DNA from: Streptomyces sp. LUP47B
GTDB taxonomy: Bacteria; Actinomycetota; Actinomycetes; Streptomycetales; Streptomycetaceae
NCBI RefSeq assembly: GCF_001746295.1
Contig: NZ_MJAH01000011.1
Coordinates: forward strand, 10,957 to 74,956
DNA length: 64,000 bases
Direction: 5' to 3'
The stretch's first letter is position 1; each line of letters starts with the position of its first letter. The translations under genes and the position numbers were made by a program. The notes below the pieces were generated by a model. It was given only the letters and a program-made list of their open reading frames with translations, was not told where the DNA came from and did not search any database. This document shows, piece by piece, positions 54,218-62,766 of this stretch.

Positions 54218-54480
54218 CGACACCTTCCGAGGGGGGCTCCCCCGAGCGGCGGCCTCAGCAGCGCAAGCAGGTGCTGCTGAGGCTGGACCCGCTGGTGTAC
54301 GAGGCGCTGGCGCGCTGGGCCGGGGACGAGCTGCGGTCGGCGAACGCGCAGATCGAGTTCCTGCTGCGCCGGGCCCTGAAGGAGACCGGCCGGCTTCCCG
54401 GTGACACCGGGCCACTGCCGCGCCGGGGACGGCCCCCCAAAGAACAGCCGTCCCGCGAACGGCCGCCCAAAGACGCGTAG
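54214..54480 (+). CDS. Ribbon-helix-helix (Arc-like) protein
   Basis: 88 residues from GTG 54214, overlapping the SPFH stop by 4 bp. The core (KQVLLRLDPLVYEALARWAG then ELRSANAQIEFLLRRALKET) is an Arc/MetJ-type beta-helix-helix that would dimerise on DNA. The C-terminus is basic and Pro-rich (RRGRPPKEQPSRERPPKDA). The N-terminus is Ser/Arg-rich. Coupling to a membrane SPFH protein suggests an autoregulator acting on the upstream palindrome, or a DNA-membrane tether. Both are inference. Confidence 0.8.
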   Translation: MTTPSEGGSPERRPQQRKQVLLRLDPLVYEALARWAGDELRSANAQIEFLLRRALKETGRLPGDTGPLPRRGRPPKEQPSRERPPKDA

Positions 54481-54545
54481 CACAACCGTGACAATCGGCC
54501 CCCACCTGCGGCTCCTCACGTGCGGAATCCCTCTACACACCCTGC

Positions 54546-54576
54546 GTATACACGAGGGGTATACACCGCATGTACA
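54546..54576. promoter_or_regulatory. Palindromic hexamer array at the PadR promoter
   Basis: GTATAC at 54546, GTATAC at 54559 and TGTACA at 54571 are spaced 13 and 12 bp apart. The first two head a 13-bp near-direct repeat (GTATACACGAGGG). They lie just upstream of the PadR ATG at 54586. PadR regulators typically bind ATGT/ACAT-type dyads in their own promoters, so autorepression is likely. Confidence 0.6.
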
Positions 54577-54585
54577 GTCCTCTCC

Positions 54586-55110
54586 ATGTCCATCGGTCAC
54601 ACCCTCCTAGGGCTCCTGGAGTCCGGGCCCCGCCACGGTTACGACCTCAAGCGGGCCTTCGACGAGAAGTTCGGTCATGACCGGCCGCTGCACTACGGCC
54701 AGGTCTACTCGACGATGTCGCGGCTGCTGAAGAACGGGCTCGTCGAAGTCGACGGGATCGAGCCCGGCGGCGGCCCCGAGCGCAAGCGGTACGCCATCAC
54801 CGACGCCGGGATCACCGACGTCCAGCGGTGGCTCGCGACGCCGGAGAAGCCCGAGCCGTATCTCCAGTCCACGCTGTACACCAAGGTCGTTCTCGCGCTG
54901 CTCACGCACCGCGACGCCGGCGACATCCTCGACAACCAGCGCGCGGAGCACCTGCGGATGATGCGCATCCTCACCGACCGCAAGCGCAAGGGCGACCTCG
55001 CCGACCAGCTGATCTGCGACCACGCCCTGTTCCATCTGGAAGCCGACCTGCGCTGGCTGGAGCTCACCGCCGCGCGTCTCGACAAGCTCGCGGAGGTGGT
55101 GGTCAAGTGA
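54586..55110 (+). CDS. PadR family transcriptional regulator
   Basis: 174 residues from ATG 54586 (MSIGHTLLGLLESGPRHGYD). The N-terminal winged helix (about 3-80) includes RHGYDLKRAFDEKFG, HYGQVYSTMSRLLKNGLVEV and RKRYAITDAG, the PadR wing. The C-terminal Vir_C_2-type helices (about 95-172) dimerise. Its stop overlaps the start of the ABC ATPase gene (GTGA). It is the first gene of a PadR-ATPase-permease operon and a likely drug- or lipid-responsive repressor of it. Confidence 0.92.
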   Translation: MSIGHTLLGLLESGPRHGYDLKRAFDEKFGHDRPLHYGQVYSTMSRLLKNGLVEVDGIEPGGGPERKRYAITDAGITDVQRWLATPEKPEPYLQSTLYTKVVLALLTHRDAGDILDNQRAEHLRMMRILTDRKRKGDLADQLICDHALFHLEADLRWLELTAARLDKLAEVVVK

Positions 55111-55793
55111 CCCCGGCCGGTTCCCTGCTCATAGCCGACGCGCTGCGCAAGACCTACGGTCCGACCGTCGCCCTCGACGGCGCCGAGTTCTCCATCCACC
55201 CCGGCGAGGTCGTCGCCGTGATGGGCCCCTCCGGGTCCGGCAAGTCGACCCTGCTGCACTGTCTCGCCGGGATCGTCACGCCCGACTCGGGCTCGATCAC
55301 CTACAACGGCCGGGAGATGGCCACGATGAACGACGCCGAGCGCAGTGCGCTCCGGCGCTCCGAGTTCGGGTTCGTCTTCCAGTTCGGGCAGCTCGTCCCC
55401 GAGCTGACCTGCGTGGAGAACGTCGCGCTGCCGCTGCGGCTCAACGGCACCTCCCGCAAGGAGGCCGAGAAGGCCGCGCTCGGCTGGATGGAACGCCTCG
55501 AGGTCGACGACCTGAGGAAGAAACGGCCCGGTGAGGTGTCCGGCGGTCAGGGGCAGCGTGTGGCCGTGGCCCGTTCCCTGGTGACCAACCCGCGCGTGCT
55601 GTTCGCCGACGAGCCGACCGGCGCGCTCGACTCCCTCAACGGCGAGCGTGTCATGGACCTGCTTACCGAGGCCGCCCGGTCCACCAACGCGGCCGTCGTC
55701 CTCGTCACGCACGAGGCACGGGTGGCCGCCTACTCCGACCGCGAGATCGTCGTACGGGACGGGAAGTCCCGGGACATGGAGCGGGTCGTATGA
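55107..55793 (+). CDS. ABC transporter ATPase (MacB/LolD type)
   Basis: 228 residues. GTG at 55107 overlaps the PadR stop. Walker A is GPSGSGKS at about 41-48, Q-loop FVFQFGQLVPELT, signature VSGGQGQRVAVARSL and Walker B VLFADEPTGALD. The sequence, with LTCVENVALPLRL, fits the FtsE/LolD/MacB group, which drives FtsX-like permeases in lipoprotein handling, peptide sensing or export. It overlaps the permease gene by ATGA. Confidence 0.92.
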   Translation: MTPAGSLLIADALRKTYGPTVALDGAEFSIHPGEVVAVMGPSGSGKSTLLHCLAGIVTPDSGSITYNGREMATMNDAERSALRRSEFGFVFQFGQLVPELTCVENVALPLRLNGTSRKEAEKAALGWMERLEVDDLRKKRPGEVSGGQGQRVAVARSLVTNPRVLFADEPTGALDSLNGERVMDLLTEAARSTNAAVVLVTHEARVAAYSDREIVVRDGKSRDMERVV

Positions 55794-58132
55794 GTCTCAG
55801 GCAGTGGTGGCGAGACCTCGCCATGGGGGTCCGGTTCGCCTTCGCGGGCGGACGCGAGGGATGGGTCCGGGCGCTGCTGACCGCGGTCGGCGTCGGGCTC
55901 GGGGTGGCGTTGCTGCTGCTGACCACCGCGCTGCCGAGCGCACTGGCGGTCCGGCACGACCGGGAGGCGGCCCGTACGGACATCACGTACAGCGACAAGG
56001 TCATCCCGAAGGCAGCCGACACCCTGCTGGTCGCGGCCACCGGAACCACCTTCCGGGACCTGAGCATCCGCGGCCGGGAGCTGCAGCCCGAGGGACCGAA
56101 GGCACCGCTGCCGCCGGGGGTCGGAGCGTTCCCGGCGGCCGGCGAGATGGTCGTCTCCCCCGCGCTGAAGAAGCTGCTGGAGTCCGGCGACGGCAGGCTC
56201 CTGCGGGACCGGCTGCCCGAGCGGATCGTCGGCACGATCGGCGAGAGCGGACTCATCGGCTCCCATGAACTCGCCTACTACCGGGGCGCCGAGGGGCTCG
56301 CGGCCCAGGGCATCGACGGCGGCCGGATCACCCGGATCGACCGCTTCGGGGACCCGCACCCGACCAAGGAGCAGACCGACCCGGTCATACTCCTGCTGGT
56401 CCTCGTCGTCTTCGTCGTCCTGCTGATGCCGGTCGCCGTGTTCATCACCGCGGCCGTGCGCTTCGGCGGCGAGCGGCGCGACCGGCGGCTCGCGGCCCTG
56501 CGCCTGGTGGGCTCCGACGGCCGCTCGACCCGGCGGATCGCCGCCGGTGAGGCGCTCGCGGGAGCGGTGCTGGGGCTGGTCCTCGGCACCGGGTTCTTCC
56601 TGATCGGACGCGAAGTGGCGGGCTCCGTCGAGGTGTTCGGGATGAGCGTGTTCCCGAGTTACCTCAACCCCTCCCCCGCACTGGCCCTGCTGGTCGGTCT
56701 CGCGGTGCCCGCGGCGGCCGTCATGGTCACACTGTTCGCCCTGCGCGGCGTGGTGATCGAGCCGCTCGGCGTGGTGCGTACGGCGAAGCCCGCACGGCGC
56801 CGGCTGTGGTGGCGGCTGCTGCTGCCGCTGGCCGGCCTCGCGATGCTCTACCCGATGGTCGGACAGGGGCGCGACGGCGGCGACTTCAACCAGTACCTCG
56901 TCACCGGCGGTGTCGTCCTGCTCCTTGTCGGGGTGACCGCGCTGCTGCCGTGGATCGTCGAGGCGGTCGTGGCCCGGCTGGGCGCGGGCGGACTGTCCTG
57001 GCAACTGGCCGTGCGCAGGCTTCAGTTGAGCAGCGGCACGGCGGCCCGGATGGTCAACGGCATCGCGGTGGCGGTGGCTGGGGCGATCGCTCTGCAGATG
57101 CTGTTCGCGGGTGTCGAGGGCGACTACACCAAGAGCACCGGCTACGACGTCTCGCGGGCTCAGATGCAGGTGACTGTCCCGGACGGGAAGGCACTGGCCG
57201 CGTCCGCGAAGGAACTCGCCGCGACCAAGGGCGTGGAGAAGGTGTACGCGTTCGACGAGGGGTACATCGCCGACGGGCCCGGCGACTCGGCTCGTTGGAG
57301 CCGGGTGACCGTCGCCGACTGCGCGTCCCTGCGCGAGATCGCCGCACTGCCCTCGTGCCGCGAGGGCGACTCCTTCGTCCTGCAGGGCGGCGGGGACGAC
57401 GGCGAGGAAGGGGCCCTGACCGCCGAGCCCGGCCGGAGGCTCTACTTCGACACCGAGACCTCGGACAGCTCCGAGAACACCAAACCGGTCGCCTGGACCC
57501 TGCCGAAGGACGTCAAGCAGGCCCGCTCGCTCGTGGATCCGACGGGTTACAAGCGCGGCGGCCTCCTGATCACCCCGAGCGCCCTGTCCTCGACGGTCGC
57601 GCCGGGGGTGCGCGGACAGATCTATCTGCGGCTCGACGAGTCGCTGCCGGACGCGCGCGAGTACGTACGCAACACGGCGGCCCGCATCAACCCGCTCGAA
57701 GAGCCGATGAACTGGGTGTCGTACGAGCGCAACGACCGCTACGACTCCATCCGCACCGGCCTGTTCGTCGGCGCCGCCTGTGTCCTCGCGCTGATCGGGG
57801 CGAGCCTGCTGGTCTCCCAGCTGGAGCAGCTGCGGGAGCGCAAGAAGCTGCTGTCGGCGCTGGTCGCCTTCGGCACCCGCAGGCGCACCCTGAGCCTGTC
57901 GGTGCTGTGGCAGACGGCGATCCCGATCACGCTCGGTCTGCTGCTGGCCTTGGTGGTGGGGCTGACCCTGGGCGCGGTCCTGCTGCGGATGACGGACACC
58001 ACCGTGCGCGTGGACTGGCCGAGCGTGCTGTCGATGACCGGCGTGGGGGCCGCGGTGGTCATCGTGGTCACGGTGCTGAGCCTGCCGCCGCTGCTGAGGC
58101 TGATGCGACCGGACGGACTGCGGACGGAGTAA
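55790..58132 (+). CDS. FtsX-like ABC permease
   Basis: 780-residue membrane partner of the upstream ATPase. A first helix (about 22-42) is followed by an extracytoplasmic domain. An FtsX domain with three or more helices (VILLLVLVVFVVLLMPVAVF and on to about 330) and a middle helical region come next. A large second outer domain (about 430-650) precedes the C-terminal FtsX domain (LFVGAACVLALIGASLLVSQ to about 770). The ten-helix layout is typical of BceB-like or duplicated MacB permeases. With PadR control, antimicrobial or envelope-stress export is plausible. Confidence 0.9.
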   Translation: MSLRQWWRDLAMGVRFAFAGGREGWVRALLTAVGVGLGVALLLLTTALPSALAVRHDREAARTDITYSDKVIPKAADTLLVAATGTTFRDLSIRGRELQPEGPKAPLPPGVGAFPAAGEMVVSPALKKLLESGDGRLLRDRLPERIVGTIGESGLIGSHELAYYRGAEGLAAQGIDGGRITRIDRFGDPHPTKEQTDPVILLLVLVVFVVLLMPVAVFITAAVRFGGERRDRRLAALRLVGSDGRSTRRIAAGEALAGAVLGLVLGTGFFLIGREVAGSVEVFGMSVFPSYLNPSPALALLVGLAVPAAAVMVTLFALRGVVIEPLGVVRTAKPARRRLWWRLLLPLAGLAMLYPMVGQGRDGGDFNQYLVTGGVVLLLVGVTALLPWIVEAVVARLGAGGLSWQLAVRRLQLSSGTAARMVNGIAVAVAGAIALQMLFAGVEGDYTKSTGYDVSRAQMQVTVPDGKALAASAKELAATKGVEKVYAFDEGYIADGPGDSARWSRVTVADCASLREIAALPSCREGDSFVLQGGGDDGEEGALTAEPGRRLYFDTETSDSSENTKPVAWTLPKDVKQARSLVDPTGYKRGGLLITPSALSSTVAPGVRGQIYLRLDESLPDAREYVRNTAARINPLEEPMNWVSYERNDRYDSIRTGLFVGAACVLALIGASLLVSQLEQLRERKKLLSALVAFGTRRRTLSLSVLWQTAIPITLGLLLALVVGLTLGAVLLRMTDTTVRVDWPSVLSMTGVGAAVVIVVTVLSLPPLLRLMRPDGLRTE

Positions 58133-58155
58133 CCGCCCGCAGCCGGCCGTCCACC

Positions 58156-58337
58156 AGGGCCTGTCCGGCAGATCAGGCCGACTTCAAGCAACGGTGCCTG
58201 ATCAGTGCAGGTGAGCGGGGTCATGGGGGTCCCCCCGCTCGAGCGAAGCCGAGAGTGGGGGAGCGTGCAGCTGCGACAACGCCGCAGATGCGCATGCCAG
58301 ACCCCGCGACGTCGGCATGATCCGCCGGACAGGCCCT
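58156..58337. mobile_element. MITE-like element with 20-bp inverted ends
   Basis: AGGGCCTGTCCGGCAGATCA (58156-58175) and the reverse complement of 58318-58337 match at 19 of 20 positions. The 182-bp interior has no coding frame but holds a second hairpin, GGGGGTCCCCCC (about 58225) near CTCGAGCGAAGCCGAGAG. The ends resemble those of IS5-family elements in Streptomyces, and similar fragments recur in such genomes (memory). No clear target duplication is seen. CTAG follows the right end. It lies between two convergent genes. Confidence 0.75.
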
Positions 58338-58340
58338 AGC

Positions 58341-58769
58341 CTAGAGGCTGTACTCCTTCACCACCCGCCGGACCTGGGCGAACAGCATGCCGACGTTGAC
58401 CGACTTGCGGCAGACCACCACGGCCACGACGTCCTGCTGTTCGCTCAGCCGCACGAACAGGTGCGTGAGGTTCTCGCTGTTGACCAGGATCTCCTGGAAG
58501 AAGTGGTTGTCACTGCTGACCCCACGGCGCTCCTTGAAGACATCCTCGATCATCACGACCGTACGGCCCTGGAACAGGTCGAGGGTCGCACCCGCCAGGA
58601 GGTCCAGGACCTCCGGCGGGTGGTTCTCGACGGTCTCGTACGACAGCAGCATGCCGGTGGACATGTCGACCACACCGGACGCGACACAGTCGGGGGCGTC
58701 GGTGCGAAGGGACTTGACCAGGCCCATCACCTGGTCGGAGAAACCTGAGGTCATACGCTTCGTCGCCAT
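58341..58769 (-). CDS. Roadblock/LC7-like protein, third gene of operon
   Basis: 142-residue soluble protein. SGVVDMSTGMLLSYETVENH and DVVAVVVCRKSVNVGMLFAQ suggest a roadblock/longin-like alpha/beta fold. It lacks any catalytic motif. It starts 4 bp after the upstream roadblock gene, so co-translation is likely. Its stop is beside the MITE-like element. It probably dimerises with its neighbour. Function is unknown. Confidence 0.75.
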   Translation of the reverse strand: MATKRMTSGFSDQVMGLVKSLRTDAPDCVASGVVDMSTGMLLSYETVENHPPEVLDLLAGATLDLFQGRTVVMIEDVFKERRGVSSDNHFFQEILVNSENLTHLFVRLSEQQDVVAVVVCRKSVNVGMLFAQVRRVVKEYSL

Positions 58770-58773
58770 CCCT

Positions 58774-59172
58774 TCAGACTCCTTCTGGCGCTTTCTCGGT
58801 CGCCTTGTCGGTGAGGATCGAGCCGATCCGGTTCAGGGTCGGCTGGGTCGCCCGGTGCAGATGGTCCAGGTCCATGCCCTCGTCGCCGAGCACCACCATC
58901 AGGGCGGTGTCACCGACGGCGTAGAAGGCGGCGCAGCCGTGGCTGCCGTACGTCACCGTCCGGCGCAGCGCGCCGCGGGCTGTCGCCCCGGCGGTGCGCC
59001 GAGCCAGGCCGAGGCCGGCCGCGGCGAGCGCGGCGAGGCCCTCCGGGTCGATCGAGTCGGCGGTGTCCGCGGCGATGAGCAGTCCGTCCGCGGCGGCGAC
59101 CGCGGTATCCGTGATTCCGGTGACCTGTTCGCGCAGACCACGCATTTCGAGCGCCAGGGCTTTGTGATCCAT
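58774..59172 (-). CDS. Roadblock/LC7 domain protein
   Basis: 132 residues from ATG 59172 (MDHKALALEMRGLREQVTGI), behind GGGGAG. ITDTAVAAADGLLIAADTAD and HGCAAFYAVGDTALMVVLGD form the roadblock fold. In Streptomyces such proteins usually accompany a histidine kinase and small GTPase in conservons (cvnB position), but neither is present here. It is probably a protein-interaction partner for the neighbours. Confidence 0.85.
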   Translation of the reverse strand: MDHKALALEMRGLREQVTGITDTAVAAADGLLIAADTADSIDPEGLAALAAAGLGLARRTAGATARGALRRTVTYGSHGCAAFYAVGDTALMVVLGDEGMDLDHLHRATQPTLNRIGSILTDKATEKAPEGV

Positions 59173-59214
59173 TGACTCAACTCCCCTGAATCTGTTCACA
59201 TCTGATCGGCTGTT

Positions 59215-60033
59215 TCATTTGGGCGTTCCGTTTCGGAGTCGGAAGAAGCTGCCGGGTTTTCGGCGGGGCAGATCGGTCCTTGCCTGGGACGGGGGCTGCT
59301 CCACGGGCGTGGGCGTGCGAGGCCGGAGTTCGTCACCATCGGGAAGAGAGCGGACCGCGATGGGCGTGGGCGGTCCGGCGCACACCAGGAGTCCCTCCTC
59401 GAGCATGCGCGCGACCTCGACCGTCACGGTGTAGACGCCGCGCCCGACCCGGAAGGCGAGATCGCGGGCCGTGCTGCGACCGTCGGCGTGGGTGAGCAAT
59501 TCGCGTCGCAGGGCCCCGGATCCGTTGTCCGTGCCCGAGGGCACGGGCCGTTCCCGGTCGGGGTGCACCGGGTGCGGAAGCGCGGCCAGGGCGGTGAGTC
59601 TGCGGACCGCGTCCTGCAGCAGCCGCAGGGGCGGCTCACCCAGCGGGACCTGCGCGAACGGCTCCGCGGTGGCGCGCCGTTCGCAGTCCTCCACCCGGCC
59701 CGCGGCCATCGCGAACGCGGCGTCGTGCAGGGCCAGCGCGCACACCACACGCAGCTGTGCGGCCCCCGCGTAGCCGTGGGCGATGAGCGCGGTGGCCGGC
59801 CAGCGCGAACCGCCGGACTCCCGCACCAGCTCGGCCCACTGCTCGCCGCTGACCCGCCCGGAGCGCAGCAGCAGCGCCTCGGGTCCCGGGGCACCTGGCG
59901 ACTCCACGGCGACCACCCGGCCGTCCCCGAAGTGGAAGGTGCCACCGGGTGTCCCGGTGATCCGCAGCTCTCCGGTGAAGCCGTCACGGCCGCACGCGGC
60001 CAGGGCCTGTGCCAGGTGTTCGTGGCCCGACAT
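59215..60033 (-). CDS. DUF4388-like (PatA N-terminal) regulator, first gene of operon
   Basis: 272 residues from ATG 60033 (MSGHEHLAQALAACGRDGFT), with GGGGGG just upstream. The N-terminal domain (about 1-95) reads GFTGELRITGTPGGTFHFGD, like the DUF4388/PatA N-terminal fold that provides small-molecule or protein signalling. A central helical part and a winged-helix-like segment (LTHADGRSTARDLAFRVGRG, then VTVEVARMLEEGLLV, about 185-225) follow. The tail is Pro/Arg-rich. It is cotranscribed with two roadblock genes (42-bp and 4-bp gaps). A signalling module without kinase is suggested. Confidence 0.75.
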   Translation of the reverse strand: MSGHEHLAQALAACGRDGFTGELRITGTPGGTFHFGDGRVVAVESPGAPGPEALLLRSGRVSGEQWAELVRESGGSRWPATALIAHGYAGAAQLRVVCALALHDAAFAMAAGRVEDCERRATAEPFAQVPLGEPPLRLLQDAVRRLTALAALPHPVHPDRERPVPSGTDNGSGALRRELLTHADGRSTARDLAFRVGRGVYTVTVEVARMLEEGLLVCAGPPTPIAVRSLPDGDELRPRTPTPVEQPPSQARTDLPRRKPGSFFRLRNGTPK

Positions 60034-60187
60034 CACACCCCCCGCCGCCTCGCACATACGCCTGACGCGTAGCGCTCAGGAGGGAATGTGTATCAGGACG
60101 GGCGCATATTCCGGGGCCCGGTTTCCTACCTGCCGCTAGTTGACGGAAGTTGATTTCGCGGGCTGCTCAAAGCACTGTGTTCGGCGC

Positions 60188-61531
60188 TCATTTGACCGAA
60201 TCCGAGGCAGGTTTTTCAGGGCCCGGAGGCGGTTCCGTCGGACCCTGTTCATCCGCTACGGCCTCGTCCTCGACCTCGGGTGGCGCCGATTGTTCCTCGG
60301 CGTACGCCTTGAGGTAGCTCACCACCGTGTTCGTCACCGCCACCAGCGGTACGGCCACCACCGCGCCGCCGATGCCGGCCACCATGCCGCCCGTCGCGAC
60401 CGTGAGGACGACCGCGAGCGGGTGGACGCGCACCGCGCGGCCGAGGATGAACGGCTGGAGGATGTGGCCCTCGATCTGCTGGACGGCGAGGACCACCACG
60501 AGGGTCATCACCGCCGTGAACACTCCCTGTGTGACCAGCGCGACGAGTACCGCCAGCGCTCCGGAGGCGACCGCACCGACGAGCGGGATGAACGAGAACA
60601 GGAAGATGAAGACGGCCAGCGGAACGGCCATGGGGACGTCGAGGAAGTAGATGCCGATGCCGATGAAGACGGCGTCGATGAGGGCCACGAGGACCGTGCC
60701 ACGGACGTAGGCGGTCAGGGTGCGCCAGGCGCGCGGTCCCGCGCCGGCCACGGCGGGCCGGGCGGCCGCGGGGACCAGCTTCAGCGTCCACGCCCAGATG
60801 CGGCGGCCGTCGTAGAGCAGGAAGAGCGTGGAGAAGAAGGTCAGCAGGATGCCGGTGAGCGCCTCCACGACGACCTGGACGCCCTCCAGGCCCGCCGACG
60901 TGATCTGGTCGGTGTTGGCGCCGACCGCCTCCCGCAGATTCTTCGCTATCTGGTTGATCTGCTTGTCGGTGACGTGGAAGGGGCTCTTCAGGAGCCAGTT
61001 GCGCAGGTCGTCGATGCCGCTCTGGATCTGGTCGGAGAGGTCGTCGATGTTCTCCATGACCTGCCAGGTCACGAACCAGCCCATCAGGCCGATCACGACG
61101 AAGCCCAGGATCGCGGTGAGGGCCGTGGCGGGGCCGCGCGGGACGCCGTGCCGCATGAGGCGCGCCACCGTCGGCTGGAGCAGCGCGGTGATGAGCAGGG
61201 CGACGACGAAGGCGAAGACGACGAGCTGTACGGAGCTGATGACCCGCATCAGCACCCAGACGGTGCCCGCGAGGACCAGAAGCCGCCAGCCGGCCTCGGC
61301 GGCGACCCGTACGCCCCACGGCACGGCCTGCGCCGGATCGGGACGGGGAACCAGCACGACGGGCGCACGGGAGGCGGCGCCCGACGGCGTCTTCGGCCGG
61401 CGCTCAGGCGCCTCGGCCGAGTCGGCCTCGGCCTCCTCGCGGGCCACCTCCGCGCGGCGCTCGTCCAACCGCTCACCCATATCGGTCAGTCGGGTACCCA
61501 TCCGACCGAGCCACCCTGGCACTCGCGACAT
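60188..61531 (-). CDS. AI-2E family transporter
   Basis: 447 residues from ATG 61531 (MSRVPGWLGRMGTRLTDMGE), behind GAGGAC. A cytoplasmic Glu/Arg-rich N-terminus (1-80) leads to about eight hydrophobic segments from 85 to 400, including VVFAFVVALLITALLQPTVA and FIFLFSFIPLVGAVASGALA, the family's FIPLVG motif. The tail is acidic and disordered. Members are putative exporters of small molecules or ions. Name-giving AI-2 transport is not implied. Confidence 0.88.
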   Translation of the reverse strand: MSRVPGWLGRMGTRLTDMGERLDERRAEVAREEAEADSAEAPERRPKTPSGAASRAPVVLVPRPDPAQAVPWGVRVAAEAGWRLLVLAGTVWVLMRVISSVQLVVFAFVVALLITALLQPTVARLMRHGVPRGPATALTAILGFVVIGLMGWFVTWQVMENIDDLSDQIQSGIDDLRNWLLKSPFHVTDKQINQIAKNLREAVGANTDQITSAGLEGVQVVVEALTGILLTFFSTLFLLYDGRRIWAWTLKLVPAAARPAVAGAGPRAWRTLTAYVRGTVLVALIDAVFIGIGIYFLDVPMAVPLAVFIFLFSFIPLVGAVASGALAVLVALVTQGVFTAVMTLVVVLAVQQIEGHILQPFILGRAVRVHPLAVVLTVATGGMVAGIGGAVVAVPLVAVTNTVVSYLKAYAEEQSAPPEVEDEAVADEQGPTEPPPGPEKPASDSVK

Positions 61532-61657
61532 GATCCGTCCTCTTCCCCCGTCTCTCCTCACCACTCCCCCCTGGAGTCGTCCGGTCCGACCGTACATGGC
61601 AAAAGCCCCTCCCCCTAGGACGGGGAGGGGCTTCGCGAGGTTGAGAGCCGGGCGCGC

Positions 61658-62341
61658 TCAGTACCAGTTGTTGGCCTGCCAGAACGACCAGGCCTCACAC
61701 GGGCTGCCGTACCGGCTGTCCATGTAGTTGAGGCCCCACTTGATCTGGGTGGCCGGGTTGGTCTGCCAGTCGGAGCCGACCGACGACATCTTGGAGCCCG
61801 GCAGGGCCTGGAAGAGACCGTAGGCACCGGAGGAGGCGTTGACGGCCCGGTAGTTCCAGCTGGACTCGTGGTCCACGATGTTGCTGAAGCACTGGAACTG
61901 CCCGCTCGGCACCATCGAGGCAGCCATCGACTGGATCTGCGCGACGGTGTACGAGCTCTGGACCGGGAAGCTGGAGGAGCTCCTGCTGGCCTTTTCCTTG
62001 GCCTCGGCGCGCTCCTTGGCTTCCTTGGCCGCCTGCTCGGCGGCCTCCTTCTTCTCGATCGCGGACTTGGCGGCGGCCTTGCGCGCCGACTCCTCCGCGA
62101 CCTTCTTGGCGCTCGCGTCCGCGGCGATGGCCTGGGTGTCGGCCTGCTGCGTGAGGGACGCGGTCTGCACCTGAGCCTGCTCACCCGCGGGGAGATCCGC
62201 CAGGAGCGTCGTGCCTGCTGCCGTCGCCTCGGCGTCGTTCGGCTGCGCGACACTGCCGGAGGCAACTCCGACAACGCTTCCGACAGCGGTGACCGCGGTG
62301 GCGGAGGCCACTGCGAATCCCCGGACCGAAATCGGGCTCAC
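61658..62341 (-). CDS. Secreted lytic transglycosylase-like protein
   Basis: 227 residues from GTG 62341 (VSPISVRGFAVASATAVTAV), chosen for GGAAGG 7 bp upstream rather than the ATG at 62359. A signal peptide (1-35) is followed by a Lys/Ala/Glu coiled-coil linker (about 75-125) and a C-terminal SLT-type domain (about 130-227) with IVDHESSWNYRAVNASSGAY (catalytic Glu) and GLFQAL, plus two Cys. It cleaves glycan strands outside the cell, as do resuscitation-type factors. It follows a 425-bp leader on the minus strand. Confidence 0.88.
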   Translation of the reverse strand: MSPISVRGFAVASATAVTAVGSVVGVASGSVAQPNDAEATAAGTTLLADLPAGEQAQVQTASLTQQADTQAIAADASAKKVAEESARKAAAKSAIEKKEAAEQAAKEAKERAEAKEKASRSSSSFPVQSSYTVAQIQSMAASMVPSGQFQCFSNIVDHESSWNYRAVNASSGAYGLFQALPGSKMSSVGSDWQTNPATQIKWGLNYMDSRYGSPCEAWSFWQANNWY

Positions 62342-62766
62342 ACGGTTTCCTTCCAGCATCGCCCGCTTCGGTGACCCTGGCGGACGCAATCGTGCCCCTA
62401 GACACTGGCCTCCCAACTAAAGGGGTCACGGGAGGCGCGGGCCCGGTGGGCAACTCCCTCGCGGGGAGCGCCGCATGGTGCACGGGCGGCATACGACGAC
62501 GCTGTGGAGTTGGTGGTGTTGCTGTGGTGCCGTACCGCTGGGGGTACAGGTGTGTCGTATGCGGGGCCTGACAGGAATGAGACTCTGCCGTAACCGGACG
62601 CCGGGTGGCAATTCTGAGTTGCGTGTGAAAGCTCACATCCCGTTTGCGCCCTGGGATTTCGAGAAACAGCACCACGCGAAGGCGCCGCCCGGCTAGGCTC
62701 TTGGCCTTTCCGGACGGCGCCAACTGGCCCTGAATACCCCAGACTTCCCGAGGCTGGCGGATTGCC
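62342..62766 (-). promoter_or_regulatory. Long leader of the transglycosylase gene
   Basis: No convincing gene is present. TGTGA-AAGC-TCACA at about 62624-62637 resembles a CRP-type half-site pair, but its 4-bp spacing is shorter than the usual six. Further GC-rich hairpins are possible nearer the GTG. Long structured leaders before cell-wall hydrolase genes often contain cyclic di-AMP (ydaO) riboswitches in actinobacteria. I could not match that consensus here. Confidence 0.4.

Noticed and set aside
62342..62766. ydaO-type cyclic di-AMP riboswitch
   Set aside because: Expected by analogy with other cell-wall hydrolase leaders, but I could not find its conserved core motifs by eye.
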